Assembly (NCBI GenBank): GCA_025458905.1
Contig: JALORN010000028.1
Span: 1 to 42,687 of the forward strand
DNA from: Steroidobacteraceae bacterium
Lineage (GTDB): Bacteria > Pseudomonadota > Gammaproteobacteria > Steroidobacterales > Steroidobacteraceae
DNA: 42,687 nucleotides
Reading direction: 5' to 3'
Shown here: positions 18,973-27,968 of the stretch, piece after piece
How the letters are laid out: each line of letters opens with the position of its first letter
Numbering within the stretch: position 1 is the first letter of the stretch
The notes under the pieces: model-generated
What the model was told of the DNA's origin: nothing
The model's database searches: none
Seen by the model: the letters and a program-made list of their open reading frames with translations, nothing else
Translations under genes and position numbers: made by a program

Positions 18973-19890
18973 TCAGCCGAAGCGGCCCGTGATGTAGTCC
19001 TCGGTCAGCTTGGCGCGAGGATTGGTGAAGATGCGGTCGGTCTCGCCCACCTCGATCAGCTCGCCGAGGTGGAAATAGGCCGTGCGCTGCGAGACGCGCG
19101 CGGCCTGCTGCATCGAGTGCGTGACGATGCAGATCGCGTAGCTCTGCCGCAGCTCGTCGATCAGGTCCTCGATGCGCGCCGTGGCGATCGGGTCGAGCGC
19201 CGAGCACGGCTCGTCCATCAGGATCACTTCCGGGTTCACTGCGATGGTGCGCGCGATGCAGAGGCGCTGCTGCTGGCCGCCCGAGAGGCTGGTGCCCGGC
19301 TGCTGCAGCCGGTCCTTGACCTCGTCCCAGAGGCCGGCGCGGCGCAGGCTGGTGCTGACGATGTCGTCGAGCTCGGCGCGGTCGCCGGCGAGGCCGTGGA
19401 TGCGCGGCCCATAGGCGACGTTCTCGTAGATCGACTTGGGGAAGGGATTCGGCTTCTGGAACACCATGCCCACCCGCGCGCGCAGCTGCACCACGTCCTG
19501 CTTGCGGTCGTGGATGTCGCGGCCGTCGAGGTGGATCTGCCCCTCGACTCGCGCCCCGACGATGGTGTCGTTCATGCGATTGAGGCAGCGCAGGAACGTC
19601 GACTTGCCGCAACCCGACGGCCCGATCATCGCCAGCACCTGCTTGCGGCCGATGTCGATGTTCAGGTTCTTGATCGCCTGCTTCTGGCCGTAGAAGACGT
19701 CGACGCTGCGGCAGGAGAACAGGGGGTCGGCCGTGGTCACGCTGCCGACCGTGCGGATGCCCTCCGGCATGGGCAGCGACTTCGCGTCGATGGCGGTCGC
19801 CGGGCCGGCCGCGGGCGGGGCGCTGGGGGTGTCGTTCATGGATGCTGTCCGGGCGTCGGGCCGGGGGCCCTTCAGGGTGGCGGTAGGCAT
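18973..19890 (-). CDS. pstB: Phosphate ABC transporter ATP-binding protein PstB
   Basis: 305 aa; the ATPase domain is standard but preceded by about 55 extra residues, mostly low-complexity (an internal ATG at codon 18, 19837-19839, would shorten this). Walker [10 protein letters not shown] (90-98), [16 protein letters not shown] (Q-loop, typical of PstB), signature LSGGQQQR, Walker [13 protein letters not shown] and the switch histidine in [13 protein letters not shown] are all intact. It ends [10 protein letters not shown] as PstB proteins do. It lies 4 bp behind pstA and 10 bp before phoU, and powers import of phosphate through PstC/PstA. Confidence 0.97.
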   Translation of the reverse strand: MPTATLKGPRPDARTASMNDTPSAPPAAGPATAIDAKSLPMPEGIRTVGSVTTADPLFSCRSVDVFYGQKQAIKNLNIDIGRKQVLAMIGPSGCGKSTFLRCLNRMNDTIVGARVEGQIHLDGRDIHDRKQDVVQLRARVGMVFQKPNPFPKSIYENVAYGPRIHGLAGDRAELDDIVSTSLRRAGLWDEVKDRLQQPGTSLSGGQQQRLCIARTIAVNPEVILMDEPCSALDPIATARIEDLIDELRQSYAICIVTHSMQQAARVSQRTAYFHLGELIEVGETDRIFTNPRAKLTEDYITGRFG

Positions 19891-19894
19891 GGGG

Positions 19895-21220
19895 TCACCA
19901 GCGCTTCTCGAAGCGGTTGCGGAGCACGACGGCCGTGGCGTTCATGACCAGCAGGAAGAGCAGCAGCACGATGATCGCGCCCGAGGTGCGCTCGACGAAG
20001 CCCCGCTCGGGAAGGTCCGACCACAGGAAAACCTGGACTGGCAGTGCCGTGGACGGGTCCAAGACCCCCTTGGGCACGTCGACGATGAAGGCCACCATGC
20101 CGATCATCAGCAGCGGGGCGCTCTCGCCGAGCGCCCGCGCCATGCCGATGATCGCCCCCGTCAGCATGCCCGGCATCGCGAGCGGCAGCACGTGGTGGGC
20201 CACCGTCTGCAGCCGGGAAGCGCCCATCCCGAACGCCGCTTCGCGTATCGAGGGCGGCACCGCCTTCAGCGCCGCGCGCGAGGCGATGATGATGGTCGGC
20301 AGCGTCAGCAACGTCAGCACGAGACCCCCGACCAGCGGTGCCGACCGCGGCAGGCCGAAGTACGCGATGAACACCGCCAGGCCGAGCAGCCCGAAGACGA
20401 TGGAAGGTACCGCGGCCAGGTTGTTGATGTTGACCTCGATGACGTCGGTCAGCCGGTTGCGCGGCGCGAACTCCTCCAGGTAGACGGCAGCCGCGACGCC
20501 GATCGGGAAGGACAACAGCAGCGTGATGAGCAGCGTCAGGAAAGAGCCGAACAGCGCGCCGCGCACGCCGGCCTGCTCCGGGTCGCGCGAGTCGCCGTTC
20601 CCGAAGAACGCACGATTGAAGCGCAGTGCCAGCGAGCCGTCGGCGGCGAGCGCGTCGATCCACGCCACCTGCTCGTCGGTCAGGCGGCGCTCCTCCTCGG
20701 CCGAATCGCGCCGGGTCTCGCCCTTGAGCAACATGTCGACCGCGTCGTCGGCCAGCACCCACACGCGCTCGCTCCGGCCGATCAGCGTCGGGTCGGCAGC
20801 CACGCGCTGCTGCAGCTCGACCGCGGCGGCGCCGCTGGCGACGGCATAGAGCTTGCGCAGCGCCGCGCGGCCCTCCACGTCGGGGAAGCGCTTGCGCAGC
20901 GACTCGCGCACCAGCGCCTGGTAGTCGGCGGTGGCCAGGTCGTCGGCCAGCCGCGTCCCGGCAGGGTCGATGACCGCCGGATCGTAGAACACCTGCAGCC
21001 GCAGGTAGGACTGGCGGAACACCGAGGCGCCCTGCGAGAAGATCGAGCCGAACAGGAAGACGACGAACAGGACACCGGCGAGCACCGCCGCGATGCCGTA
21101 GGCCTGGAAGCGCTTCTCGGCGCGATAGCGGCGCCGCAGGCTGCGCTCGACGATCGCCTGGGTCTCGGCCGCGGTGCGCTGCCCGCTCGCCGCCGCCGCG
21201 GGGTCAGTCGTACTGCTCAC
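19895..21220 (-). CDS. pstA: Phosphate ABC transporter permease PstA, long form
   Basis: 441 aa from the GTG at 21218-21220, which overlaps pstC by 17 nt; E. coli PstA is about 296 aa. The extra length is N-terminal: a cytoplasmic leader (1-40), one membrane helix (about 41-60) and a periplasmic-looking stretch (about 65-220, [18 protein letters not shown]). This matches the long PstA variants with a DUF3333-type N-terminal region, as I recall them. The permease core (221-441) has the inner-membrane helices and the ABC-coupling loop [21 protein letters not shown]. An ATG-like reading further upstream is inside pstC and not PstA-like. Confidence 0.94.
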   Translation of the reverse strand: MSSTTDPAAAASGQRTAAETQAIVERSLRRRYRAEKRFQAYGIAAVLAGVLFVVFLFGSIFSQGASVFRQSYLRLQVFYDPAVIDPAGTRLADDLATADYQALVRESLRKRFPDVEGRAALRKLYAVASGAAAVELQQRVAADPTLIGRSERVWVLADDAVDMLLKGETRRDSAEEERRLTDEQVAWIDALAADGSLALRFNRAFFGNGDSRDPEQAGVRGALFGSFLTLLITLLLSFPIGVAAAVYLEEFAPRNRLTDVIEVNINNLAAVPSIVFGLLGLAVFIAYFGLPRSAPLVGGLVLTLLTLPTIIIASRAALKAVPPSIREAAFGMGASRLQTVAHHVLPLAMPGMLTGAIIGMARALGESAPLLMIGMVAFIVDVPKGVLDPSTALPVQVFLWSDLPERGFVERTSGAIIVLLLFLLVMNATAVVLRNRFEKRW

Positions 21221-22592
21221 GATATCTCCGGACGACGTAGAGCGCCACGACGTTGAGCACCAGCGTCGCGACGAACAGCACCAGCCCGAGTGCGAAGGCC
21301 GCCAGGGTCTTCGGGCTGTCGAACTCCTGGTCACCGACCAGCAGCGTGACGATCTGGACCGTGACCGTCGTGACCGCCTCGAGCGGGTTCGCCGTCAGGT
21401 TGGCGGCGAGGCCGGCGGCCATGACCACGATCATGGTCTCGCCTATGGCGCGCGAGATCGCCAGCAGCACGCCGCCGACGATGCCCGGCAGCGCGGCGCG
21501 CAGCACCACCTGCTTGATGGTCTCCGAACGCGTGGCACCGAGCGCATAGGCGCCGTCGCGCAGGCTCTGGGGCACCGCAGTGATCATGTCGTCGGCCAGC
21601 GAGGACACGAACGGGATGATCATGATGCCCATCACCAGCCCGGCGGCGAGCGCACTCTCGCCGGCCACGTCGAGGCCGAGCGCCTCGCCCCAGGCCCGCA
21701 ATGCCGGCCCCACCGTGACGACGGCGAAGAAGCCGTAGACCACCGTCGGCACGCCCGCGAGCACCTCGAGCAGCGGCTTCACGAGGCGCCGCACGCGCTG
21801 CGGCGCGTACTCGGCGAGGTAGATCGCCGAGAACAGACCGACGGGCACCGCCACGACCATGGCCACCGCCGAGATCAGCAGCGTCCCGGCGAACAGCGGC
21901 ACCGCGCCGAACGCGCCGGACGAGCCGACCTGGTCCGCCCGGATCGCCATCTGCGGGCTCCAGCGGGTGCCGAACAGGAACTCGCCGACCGGCACCACCC
22001 CGAAGAAGCGCGAGGCCTCGAACACGACCGAGAGGATGATGCCGACCGTGGTGAGCACGGCGATCAGCGAGCACAGGAACAGCAGGCCCTCGAGGATGAT
22101 CTCGACGGAATTGCGGGCGCGCAGTTCCGGGTGGATCCGCCCGCGCACCACGAGCGCCGCGACGACGCCCATCGCGAGAACGAGGCCGGTGAGCGCGAGG
22201 CGCGCGACCCGCCGCAGCTCGAGGTACTCGGCCGCCGCCGCCGCGGTGGCGGGCGAGACCTGCGCGGGCGGGAGGTTCCCGGCGATGACGTTCCGCACGT
22301 CGTTGACGAACAGGCCGAACTCGGCCGCCGGCAGCGCGCGGATCTCCGGCGGCAGGTGGCTGGAGACGAGACGCAGCAGCAGACCGTCCTGGAACGCGAG
22401 CCACAGGCCGATGACCAGCAGCGCCGGCAGCCCGCACCACAAGGCCGTCAGCAGGCCGTAGTGCCCCGGCAGGGAGTGCAGCTGCCGGATGCCGCGCGTG
22501 CCGCCGACGATCGCGATGGAGCGGCCCTTGCCGACCCAGAACGCGACGACCGACATCGCGACGACCACGACGAGCAGCAGTGACGGTGTCAT
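21204..22592 (-). CDS. pstC: Phosphate ABC transporter permease PstC, long form
   Basis: 462 aa against about 319 in E. coli. The N-terminal ~160 residues add two to three membrane helices (about 4-20, 46-68, 131-150) and a periplasmic-looking segment (70-125), as in the long PstC family members (DUF3708-type, recalled). The core (about 165-462) has YLAEYAPQRVRRLVKPLLEVLAG, VPTVVYGFFAV and the coupling loop RDGAYALGATRSETIKQVVLR. Both permeases being of the long type fits a matched pair. ATG start at 22590-22592 with only a weak AGGGT upstream. 340 bp separate it from pstS. Confidence 0.95.
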   Translation of the reverse strand: MTPSLLLVVVVAMSVVAFWVGKGRSIAIVGGTRGIRQLHSLPGHYGLLTALWCGLPALLVIGLWLAFQDGLLLRLVSSHLPPEIRALPAAEFGLFVNDVRNVIAGNLPPAQVSPATAAAAAEYLELRRVARLALTGLVLAMGVVAALVVRGRIHPELRARNSVEIILEGLLFLCSLIAVLTTVGIILSVVFEASRFFGVVPVGEFLFGTRWSPQMAIRADQVGSSGAFGAVPLFAGTLLISAVAMVVAVPVGLFSAIYLAEYAPQRVRRLVKPLLEVLAGVPTVVYGFFAVVTVGPALRAWGEALGLDVAGESALAAGLVMGIMIIPFVSSLADDMITAVPQSLRDGAYALGATRSETIKQVVLRAALPGIVGGVLLAISRAIGETMIVVMAAGLAANLTANPLEAVTTVTVQIVTLLVGDQEFDSPKTLAAFALGLVLFVATLVLNVVALYVVRRYREQYD

Positions 22593-22691
22593 GCCTACCC
22601 TTTGTCCCCGTGCCCCGTGTCCCAGCGGATGCGTCGCCGCAGGTGAGCGGGCCGCCCGGCTGGCTTAATCATTGGAGAGTGGATGCCGTAG

Positions 22692-22709
22692 ATGACATCC
22701 CTGTGAAGC
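22692..22709 (-). promoter_or_regulatory. Weak Pho-box candidate upstream of pstC
   Basis: Minus strand GCTTCAC-AGGG-ATGTCAT: two 7-mers at the 11-bp spacing of a Pho box. The second matches CTGTCAT at 6 of 7 positions, the first only at 3 of 7. No good -10 lies at the expected distance. Kept as a candidate because of its place in front of pstC. Confidence 0.25.
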
Positions 22710-22879
22710 TAGTCTGCCTCAAGCCGGCGGAGGCGCCCACCTCGGCCCGCCGGGCAGCCGGCCGACGGACGCTGCCTCGACCCCGCGTCCGCAAAAAAAG
22801 CTCTTTAAAGACAAGGAGGTACCGGCACGGCACACGGTGAGTTCGGCATCCTTCCCCCGCCACGACCCCGCCGCAGCAG

Positions 22880-22909
22880 GCGGCGGCGACGAACACCGGT
22901 CGCCGCCGC
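22880..22909 (-). terminator. Strong hairpin just after pstS
   Basis: GCGGCGGCGAC-cggtgttc-GTCGCCGCCGC on the minus strand: a perfect 11-bp, almost all G/C stem with an 8-nt loop, 23 nt after the pstS stop codon. No T-run follows directly; a T7 run comes about 80 nt later. It is better read as an mRNA-end stabiliser or attenuator between pstS and pstC than as a complete terminator. Confidence 0.55.
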
Positions 22910-22932
22910 GGGTGCGCGCGGGGCGTGAGTGG

Positions 22933-24000
22933 TCAGAGCTTGAGCGGCTTGAGCGCCTTGACGTCCGCGCGCATCTTCGCGAGCTCGGCCCTCGGCAGCG
23001 CGACCAGGCCGCGCTCGGTCAGGTACCCCTCCTCGCCCAGTGCCTTGTCGCTGACGTACTCGTCGACGAACTGCTTCAGGCCCGGGATCACCCCGATGTG
23101 TGCCTTCTTGACGTAGACGTAGAGCGGGCGCGCGGCCGGGAATTTCCCCGACGCGATGGTCTCGTAGGTCGGCTCCACGCCATCGACCTTCAGGCCCCGC
23201 AACTGGTCGAGGTTCTCCTCCAGGAAGCTGAAGCCGAAGATGCCGACCGCGTTCGGGTTGGCCTCGATCTTCTGCACGATCAGGTTGTCGTTCTCCCCGG
23301 CCTCGATGAAGGCGCCGTCCTCGCGGACCGTGTGGCAGACCCGCTTGAAGCGCTTCTCGTCCATGCCCCGAAGCTGGTCGATCCACGCGAAGCTGCGGCA
23401 GCCGGCCTCCATGTAGAGCTCGTGGAAGGAGTCGCGGGTGCCCGAGGTGGGCGGGGGGCCGAGCACCTCGATCTTGAGGGCCGGAAGCGCCGGGTCGACG
23501 TCCTTCCAGGTCTTGTACGGATTGTTCACCAGGGCCGTCGGCCTGGCCGGGTCGGGGACCTGCTTGGCGAGCGCGAGGTAGACCTGCTTGCGCGTCAGGG
23601 AGAACGAAGGTCCGCGCTTGCTCTCGGAGAGCGTCAGGCCGTCGAAGCCGATCTTCACCTCGACGATCTCGGTGACGCCGTTCTTGCGGCAGGTCTCGAG
23701 CTCGCCTGCGTTCATGCGCCGCGAGGCGTTGACGACGTCCGGGTGCTGCACGCCGACACCGTTGCAGAACAGCTTGATGCCACCGCCGGTGCCGGTGCTC
23801 TCCACCTTCGGTGTCTTGAACCGACCCTGCCGACCGAACTGCTCGGCGACCGTGGTCGTGAACGGATATACGGTCGAGGAGCCCACGACGTTGACGAAGT
23901 CCCGAGCGGACTGCGCCCAGGCGACGCCCGCAAGGCCGGACGTCGCGACGGCCGCTGCGACGACGACGAGGGACCGGGCGGAAACGCATGCGATCTTCAC
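22933..24000 (-). CDS. pstS: Periplasmic phosphate-binding protein PstS
   Basis: 355 aa. PstS captures phosphate in the periplasm and passes it to PstC/PstA. GTG start (23998-24000) with AGGAG 9 nt upstream, then a signal peptide of about 30 residues ending GVAWAQ. The mature protein opens VNVVGSSTVYPFTTTVAEQF, the phosphate-loop signature; ESTGTGGGIKLFCNGVGV and PTSGTRDSFHELYM supply further ligand contacts. Two cysteines near residues 136 and 166 could pair. The sequence belongs to the PBP-like type with NPNAVGIFGFSFLEEN. Longer readings upstream of the GTG have no signal peptide at their start. A triple Pho-box repeat lies 34-62 nt upstream. Confidence 0.96.
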   Translation of the reverse strand: MKIACVSARSLVVVAAAVATSGLAGVAWAQSARDFVNVVGSSTVYPFTTTVAEQFGRQGRFKTPKVESTGTGGGIKLFCNGVGVQHPDVVNASRRMNAGELETCRKNGVTEIVEVKIGFDGLTLSESKRGPSFSLTRKQVYLALAKQVPDPARPTALVNNPYKTWKDVDPALPALKIEVLGPPPTSGTRDSFHELYMEAGCRSFAWIDQLRGMDEKRFKRVCHTVREDGAFIEAGENDNLIVQKIEANPNAVGIFGFSFLEENLDQLRGLKVDGVEPTYETIASGKFPAARPLYVYVKKAHIGVIPGLKQFVDEYVSDKALGEEGYLTERGLVALPRAELAKMRADVKALKPLKL

Positions 24001-24033
24001 GGTCGGCTGCTCCTGTGGACGAGGCCGGAGAAT

Positions 24034-24062
24034 ATGACGGAAAAGTTTCAGAAATGTTTCAG
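24034..24062 (-). promoter_or_regulatory. Pho-box array in front of pstS
   Basis: Minus strand reads CTGAAAC-ATTT-CTGAAAC-TTTT-CCGTCAT: three 7-mers at 24062-24056, 24051-24045 and 24040-24034, exactly 11 bp apart, each separated by a 4-bp A/T-rich spacer. This is the architecture PhoB binds (consensus CTGTCAT, N4, CTGTCAT). The last repeat matches at 6 of 7 positions. A CATATT just downstream may be the -10. It predicts strong induction of pstS by phosphate starvation. Confidence 0.75.
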
Positions 24063-24105
24063 CCGGCCGCGGCCACGCGTAAGCCGCTGATCGCCCATAA
24101 AACTC

Positions 24106-24134
24106 TTGCGCTGGGGGTCGCTGCGTCCTATAAA
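24106..24134 (+). promoter_or_regulatory. dapE promoter
   Basis: TTGCGC (24106-24111), a 17-nt spacer, TATAAA (24129-24134) on the plus strand; transcription would start near 24141 and leave a ~30-nt leader before the dapE ATG. The pstS control region lies directly next to it on the opposite strand. Confidence 0.6.
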
Positions 24135-24172
24135 CGCGCTCGGTTTCGCTGCCCGGTCGCCGCCCCGACGCA

Positions 24173-25300
24173 ATGTCCGCCACGCTCGAGCTCACCCAGG
24201 ACCTGATCGCGCGGAATTCCGTCACCCCGGTGGACGCCGGCTGCCAGGAAGTCATGGCGCGCCGCCTCGCCGCGCTCGGCTTCGAGGTCGAGATGCTGCG
24301 CTACGGCAACGTCGACAACCTCTGGGCCACCCGTGGCCGTTCCGGCCCGGTACTCTGTTTCGCGGGGCACACCGACGTCGTGCCCACCGGCCCGCTCGAG
24401 GAGTGGCGCACCGACCCGTTCCAGCCGACCATCCGGGACGGCGTGCTCTATGGGCGCGGCGCAGCCGACATGAAGAGCGGCCTGGCCGCGATGATCACGG
24501 CCACCGAGGCCTTCGTCACCGAGCGTCCAGGGCACTCCGGGCGCATCGCCTACCTGATCACCAGCGACGAGGAAGGCCCGTCGGTCGACGGCACCAAGAA
24601 GGTCGTCGAGACCCTGGGCGCCCGCAGGGAGCGCATCGACTACTGCCTCGTCGGCGAGCCGTCGAGCGAGCAGCGCATCGGCGACACCATCAAGATCGGG
24701 CGACGCGGGTCGCTGTCGGGCCGCCTGACGGTCCACGGCGTGCAGGGCCACGTCGCCTATCCGCAGCTCGCCGAGAACCCGGTCCACACCCTCGCGCCGG
24801 CGCTCGCCGAACTCACCTCGCGCACCTGGGACCACGGCAACGAGCATTTCCAGCCGACCACGTTCCAGATCTCCAACCTCAACGCCGGCACCGGCGCACC
24901 CAACGTGATCCCCGGCGAGCTCAAGGCGCGATTCAACCTGCGCTATTCGCCGGTGCAGACGCTCGACGGACTCAAGGAGATCGTCGAGGGCATCCTGCGC
25001 AAGCACGGCATCCGCTACACGCTCGAGTGGTATCTCTCCGGCGAGCCGTTCTATACCCCGCCCGGCCCGCTCTCTGGCGCGGCCGTCGAGGCCGTCCGCG
25101 AGGTGACGGGGCAGGTGCCGCGGCTCTCGACCGGTGGTGGCACGTCGGACGGGCGCTTCATCGCTCCGATGGGTGCCCAGGTGGTCGAGCTCGGCGTCGT
25201 CAACGCCACGATCCACAAGGTCAACGAGTGTGTCCGGATCGAAGAGGTCGACATCCTGCACTCGATGTACCTCGGCGTGATGCGGCGCTTGCTCGCCTGA
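24173..25300 (+). CDS. dapE: Succinyl-diaminopimelate desuccinylase DapE
   Basis: 375 aa, M20 dizinc hydrolase. It hydrolyses N-succinyl-LL-diaminopimelate to LL-DAP and succinate, completing the branch started by DapD and DapC. Zinc ligands: His66 and Asp68 in [10 protein letters not shown], Asp99 in [10 protein letters not shown], the Glu133-Glu134 pair in TSDEEGP, and a C-terminal histidine in the last helix ([11 protein letters not shown]). The dimerisation domain lies at about 180-295. Within the gene cluster it stands alone on its strand, flanked by phosphate-response genes on both sides, and has its own promoter. It converges with the PAP2 gene (13 bp between stops). Confidence 0.97.
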   Translation: MSATLELTQDLIARNSVTPVDAGCQEVMARRLAALGFEVEMLRYGNVDNLWATRGRSGPVLCFAGHTDVVPTGPLEEWRTDPFQPTIRDGVLYGRGAADMKSGLAAMITATEAFVTERPGHSGRIAYLITSDEEGPSVDGTKKVVETLGARRERIDYCLVGEPSSEQRIGDTIKIGRRGSLSGRLTVHGVQGHVAYPQLAENPVHTLAPALAELTSRTWDHGNEHFQPTTFQISNLNAGTGAPNVIPGELKARFNLRYSPVQTLDGLKEIVEGILRKHGIRYTLEWYLSGEPFYTPPGPLSGAAVEAVREVTGQVPRLSTGGGTSDGRFIAPMGAQVVELGVVNATIHKVNECVRIEEVDILHSMYLGVMRRLLA

Positions 25301-25313
25301 CCCGAAGGGGCGC

Positions 25314-25850
25314 TCAGGCGAGCATCTCGAGGCTCGCCAGGGCCAGGCCTGCCCCGAGGGCCGCACCCGCGAGCACGTCGCTCGGATAGTGCAGCCCGAG
25401 CACGACCCGTGACAGCGCCACGAGCACGGCGAACGGCACCAGCCCAGGCGCGAGCGCAGGCACGTGGTGCAGCGCCAGCAGCGTGAAGCACACGGCGTGC
25501 AGCGTGTGGCCGGAAGGAAAACTGTACCGGTCGAGCGGCGCCATCGCACAGGGTATGCCGGCCAGGCCCACGTAGGGCCGCTCGCGCACCAGCCGTCGCT
25601 TCAGCAGCTTGTAGATCCCGAGCCCGACGCCGCCGGTCCCGAGCATCTGCAGTGCGGCGGCCCAGCCGGCACGGCCGAGCAGCAGTGGCATCGCCGCCAT
25701 CAGCGCGTACCAGGCCGCGCCGTCCCCGAGGCGACTCGCCACCTGGAACAGCCTGCGGAACGCACGGCGTCGGGCCACGGCGGTCGCGACGAGGCACAGC
25801 CGGCGCTCGGCGAGGTCGGCCCGCAGGAACCAACCGGCAGGCGCGCTCAT
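25314..25850 (-). CDS. PAP2-family membrane phosphatase
   Basis: 178 aa. The three acid-phosphatase motifs are present: KRRLVRERP (motif 1), FPSGH (motif 2, catalytic His) and SRVVLGLHYPSD (motif 3, nucleophile His and Asp). Hydrophobic helices frame them, so the active site faces the periplasm. Such enzymes dephosphorylate undecaprenyl diphosphate, phosphatidylglycerophosphate or phosphatidic acid; the sequence does not decide which. The start ATG overlaps the stop of the glycosyltransferase gene (ATGA), so the two are translationally coupled. A function in making diacylglycerol for that enzyme is attractive but only inferred. Confidence 0.85.
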   Translation of the reverse strand: MSAPAGWFLRADLAERRLCLVATAVARRRAFRRLFQVASRLGDGAAWYALMAAMPLLLGRAGWAAALQMLGTGGVGLGIYKLLKRRLVRERPYVGLAGIPCAMAPLDRYSFPSGHTLHAVCFTLLALHHVPALAPGLVPFAVLVALSRVVLGLHYPSDVLAGAALGAGLALASLEMLA

Positions 25851-27088
25851 GCCACGCGTCTCGGCCCCGGAGACGCGGGTTCCAGCGCCTGCGCCGCGCT
25901 GCCGCCCGGCCCTGCGGCCAGCCCACCGCGCCCACGTGCGATGGCACCGAGGTAGAGCGCGACCAGGCGCTCGGCCATCGACCGGGACGACCAGCGCTGC
26001 GCGTCCTCCCGGGCGAGCGACCCGAGCGCCGCGCGTCGCCCCGGGTCCAGCACCAGCGCGGCCACGGCGGCGGAGAATGCGGTCTCGTCCTCCGGGACGA
26101 TCACGGCACCCGCGGCGCCGGCGAGCACGTCGACGGTGCCCATGACCGCGGTGGAGACCACGGGCGTACCCTGGGCCATCGCCTCCAGCAGGACCAGGCC
26201 CTGTGTCTCGGTGCGCGAGGCGAACACGAAGACGTCGGCCGCTGCGTAGCAGTCGCGCAGCTCGGTGCTGCGCTCCAGGTAGCCGATGAACTTCACGTTC
26301 GGCTGCAGGCCGGCGTCGCGCACCAGGCCACGCAGGTGCGTCTCCGCCGGCCCCTCGCCCGCCACGACCAGCAGCACCTCGGGCACGGCGCGGCGCAACG
26401 GGACCAGCATGCGCACCAGGAAATCGATGTTCTTCTCGTGCGCGACCCGCCCGACGAACAGTGCCACGGGCCTGTCGGGGGCGATGTCCCGGCGGCGCCG
26501 GAACCGGTCGCGATCGCCCGGCGCGAAGCGGTCCGCCGGCAACCCGGTGGGCAGGACCTCGATCGGCGTCTCGACCCCGTAGCCGCGCAGCGCCTCGGCC
26601 ATCTGCCGCGAGGGCGAGATCACGGCATCGACCTGCCGGCACTGGGCGAGGGTGAAGCGGCGGGCGATCGTCTGCAGCAGCCGGGCAGGCAACGCCGGGA
26701 CGTAGTGGTGCAGATAGTGCTCGAAGTAGGTGTGGTAGCTCTCGACCAGGGGCAGCGACAGGCGGCGCGCGAGCTCGACGCCGGCGTAATGGGCCACGAA
26801 CGGGGTCTGGACGTGGACCAGGTCGAAGCGTTCGCGCCGCAGCTCGGGCGTCAGGGCGAGCAGCCTGCCACGGGAGAACATCCGGTCCTCCGGATCACGA
26901 GGCACGGCGCGCGAGCGTATGCGGATCACCGCCTCGCCGTCATCGAGGTTCGCCGCGCCCGGATAGCCTGGCGCGACCAGCACCACGCGGTGTCCCATCG
27001 CCATCAGGTCCGAGCGGAAAGTCTGGATCGACGTGGAGACGCCGTTGACGCGCGGGAAGTAGACGTCCGAGACCATCAGGATCCGCAT
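25847..27088 (-). CDS. GT4-family glycosyltransferase, possibly lipid-acting
   Basis: 413 aa, GT-B fold. The N-terminus MRILMVSDVYFPRVNGVSTS is characteristic of the GT4 group that includes diacylglycerol glycosyl- and mannosyltransferases (MgtA, Agt, SqdX types). The C-terminal donor-binding domain has FVGRVAHEKNIDFLVRML and the E-x7-E motif in SRTETQGLVLLEAMAQGTPVV. A sugar-nucleotide is the donor; the acceptor is unknown. ATG at 27086-27088 is chosen because homologues start there; a GTG seven codons upstream (27107-27109) is possible. Partner gene PAP2 follows with a 4-nt overlap; upstream lie dsbB and phoU. Confidence 0.85.
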   Translation of the reverse strand: MRILMVSDVYFPRVNGVSTSIQTFRSDLMAMGHRVVLVAPGYPGAANLDDGEAVIRIRSRAVPRDPEDRMFSRGRLLALTPELRRERFDLVHVQTPFVAHYAGVELARRLSLPLVESYHTYFEHYLHHYVPALPARLLQTIARRFTLAQCRQVDAVISPSRQMAEALRGYGVETPIEVLPTGLPADRFAPGDRDRFRRRRDIAPDRPVALFVGRVAHEKNIDFLVRMLVPLRRAVPEVLLVVAGEGPAETHLRGLVRDAGLQPNVKFIGYLERSTELRDCYAAADVFVFASRTETQGLVLLEAMAQGTPVVSTAVMGTVDVLAGAAGAVIVPEDETAFSAAVAALVLDPGRRAALGSLAREDAQRWSSRSMAERLVALYLGAIARGRGGLAAGPGGSAAQALEPASPGPRRVA

Positions 27089-27403
27089 CCGTCCGGCCCC
27101 GCGAGTCACGTCGGTCCGGCGGGACGCCGGAAGGGTGCGGGTCGGTCGGACGTGGGTCGCAAGGCGCGTCGCGGACGCGGCCCGCCAGGACCGGCGAGCC
27201 AGGCCGCCACCGCGGGCGCCGGGGCACCGCCACGACCGCGTGGGGCGCCATGTCCGAGACGCACGATGCGCGGGGGCCGGGCGTCGATCCAGGAGCGCTG
27301 GGCTGCGGCGATCACGAGCATCCTGCCGTCTCGGGGTGACCGCCGGCAGTCTCGGCCCGGGCGATGACGGCCCGGTGAACGCGGCATTAAAACCGCATGA
27401 ATC
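27089..27403 (-). other. 315-bp spacer between dsbB and the glycosyltransferase
   Basis: No recognisable gene, promoter or terminator. A small inverted repeat GCGG-N8-CCGC lies near 27380-27395, right after dsbB. A 71-codon reading frame (27321-27106, minus) ends in a GTGA overlap with the alternative GTG start of the glycosyltransferase gene, but its sequence is mostly Arg/Pro/Gly low complexity and resembles nothing I know. Confidence 0.4.
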
Positions 27404-27931
27404 TCAGGAGCTTGAGGAGGGAACCTGCCAGAATCTGGAAGGTGCACCAGAACGCAGGTTCGCGAACAGCCCGACGGCAGCCAGCGCCAGCACGCTGATC
27501 AGCACCCAGGCAGGCATCGAGAGGCCGAGGAAGCTCCAGTCGATCCGCGCGCACTCCCCGCCCCCGGTCAGCACCTTCTTGACGACCTCGAGCAGCGGGA
27601 AGACCTCGAGCATGTAGTCGAGGGTCGCGCCGCAGGAAGGCACCGAGCCGGCCGGCAGGGTCTGGATGTAGACGTGCCGGCCCGCGACGTACGCCGGGAA
27701 CGCTGCGGCCAGGGCGATCAGGGCGGCGTGGACACGGGCGCCGCCGCGGGACACGGGGTCGAGTATCGCCGCCAGCAGGAACACCGCCCCGAGTGCCGCG
27801 ACCCCGACGCGCTGGAACATGCACAGCGGGCATGGCTCGAGGTGCAGCACCTTCTCCGCATAGAACGCGTAGCCGAGCATGCCCGCGCAGGCCGCGGCAC
27901 CGAACGCGTTCAGGGATCGGCGTGCCGTCAT
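27404..27931 (-). CDS. dsbB: Disulfide bond formation protein DsbB
   Basis: 175 aa, four membrane helices. DsbB reoxidises the periplasmic oxidase DsbA and hands electrons to quinone. The first redox pair is EPCPLCMFQR (Cys34, Cys37) after helix 1, next to the quinone-binding Arg41. The second pair is Cys100 (VPSCGATLDYM) and Cys127 (GGGECARIDW) in the second periplasmic loop, with the spacing typical of DsbB. It lies 37 bp behind phoU. The C-terminus is a short Ser-rich tail. DsbA is not in the window. Confidence 0.95.
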   Translation of the reverse strand: MTARRSLNAFGAAACAGMLGYAFYAEKVLHLEPCPLCMFQRVGVAALGAVFLLAAILDPVSRGGARVHAALIALAAAFPAYVAGRHVYIQTLPAGSVPSCGATLDYMLEVFPLLEVVKKVLTGGGECARIDWSFLGLSMPAWVLISVLALAAVGLFANLRSGAPSRFWQVPSSSS

Positions 27932-27968
27932 CGGTCTCGGCTCCCGGCTGCGCGAGGTGCCACCGTCC

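Larger units (their letters stand above)
22593..22932 (-). other. 340-bp pstS-pstC spacer with hairpin, T-run and possible Pho box
   Basis: There is no convincing gene here. In the direction of transcription it holds a very stable hairpin (22909-22880), a CTTTAAAG palindrome followed by seven T residues (about 22810-22793), and a weak two-repeat Pho-box-like element (22709-22692). The spacer probably lets pstS be expressed more highly than pstCAB-phoU, by hairpin-protected upstream mRNA, partial termination, or a second promoter. Confidence 0.5.

Noticed and set aside
22813..24090. AAGGAGGT followed by a GTG at 22837 opening a 417-codon plus-strand frame
   Set aside because: The spacing (about 17 nt) is too long for a Shine-Dalgarno sequence and the frame is antisense to pstS, a certain gene.
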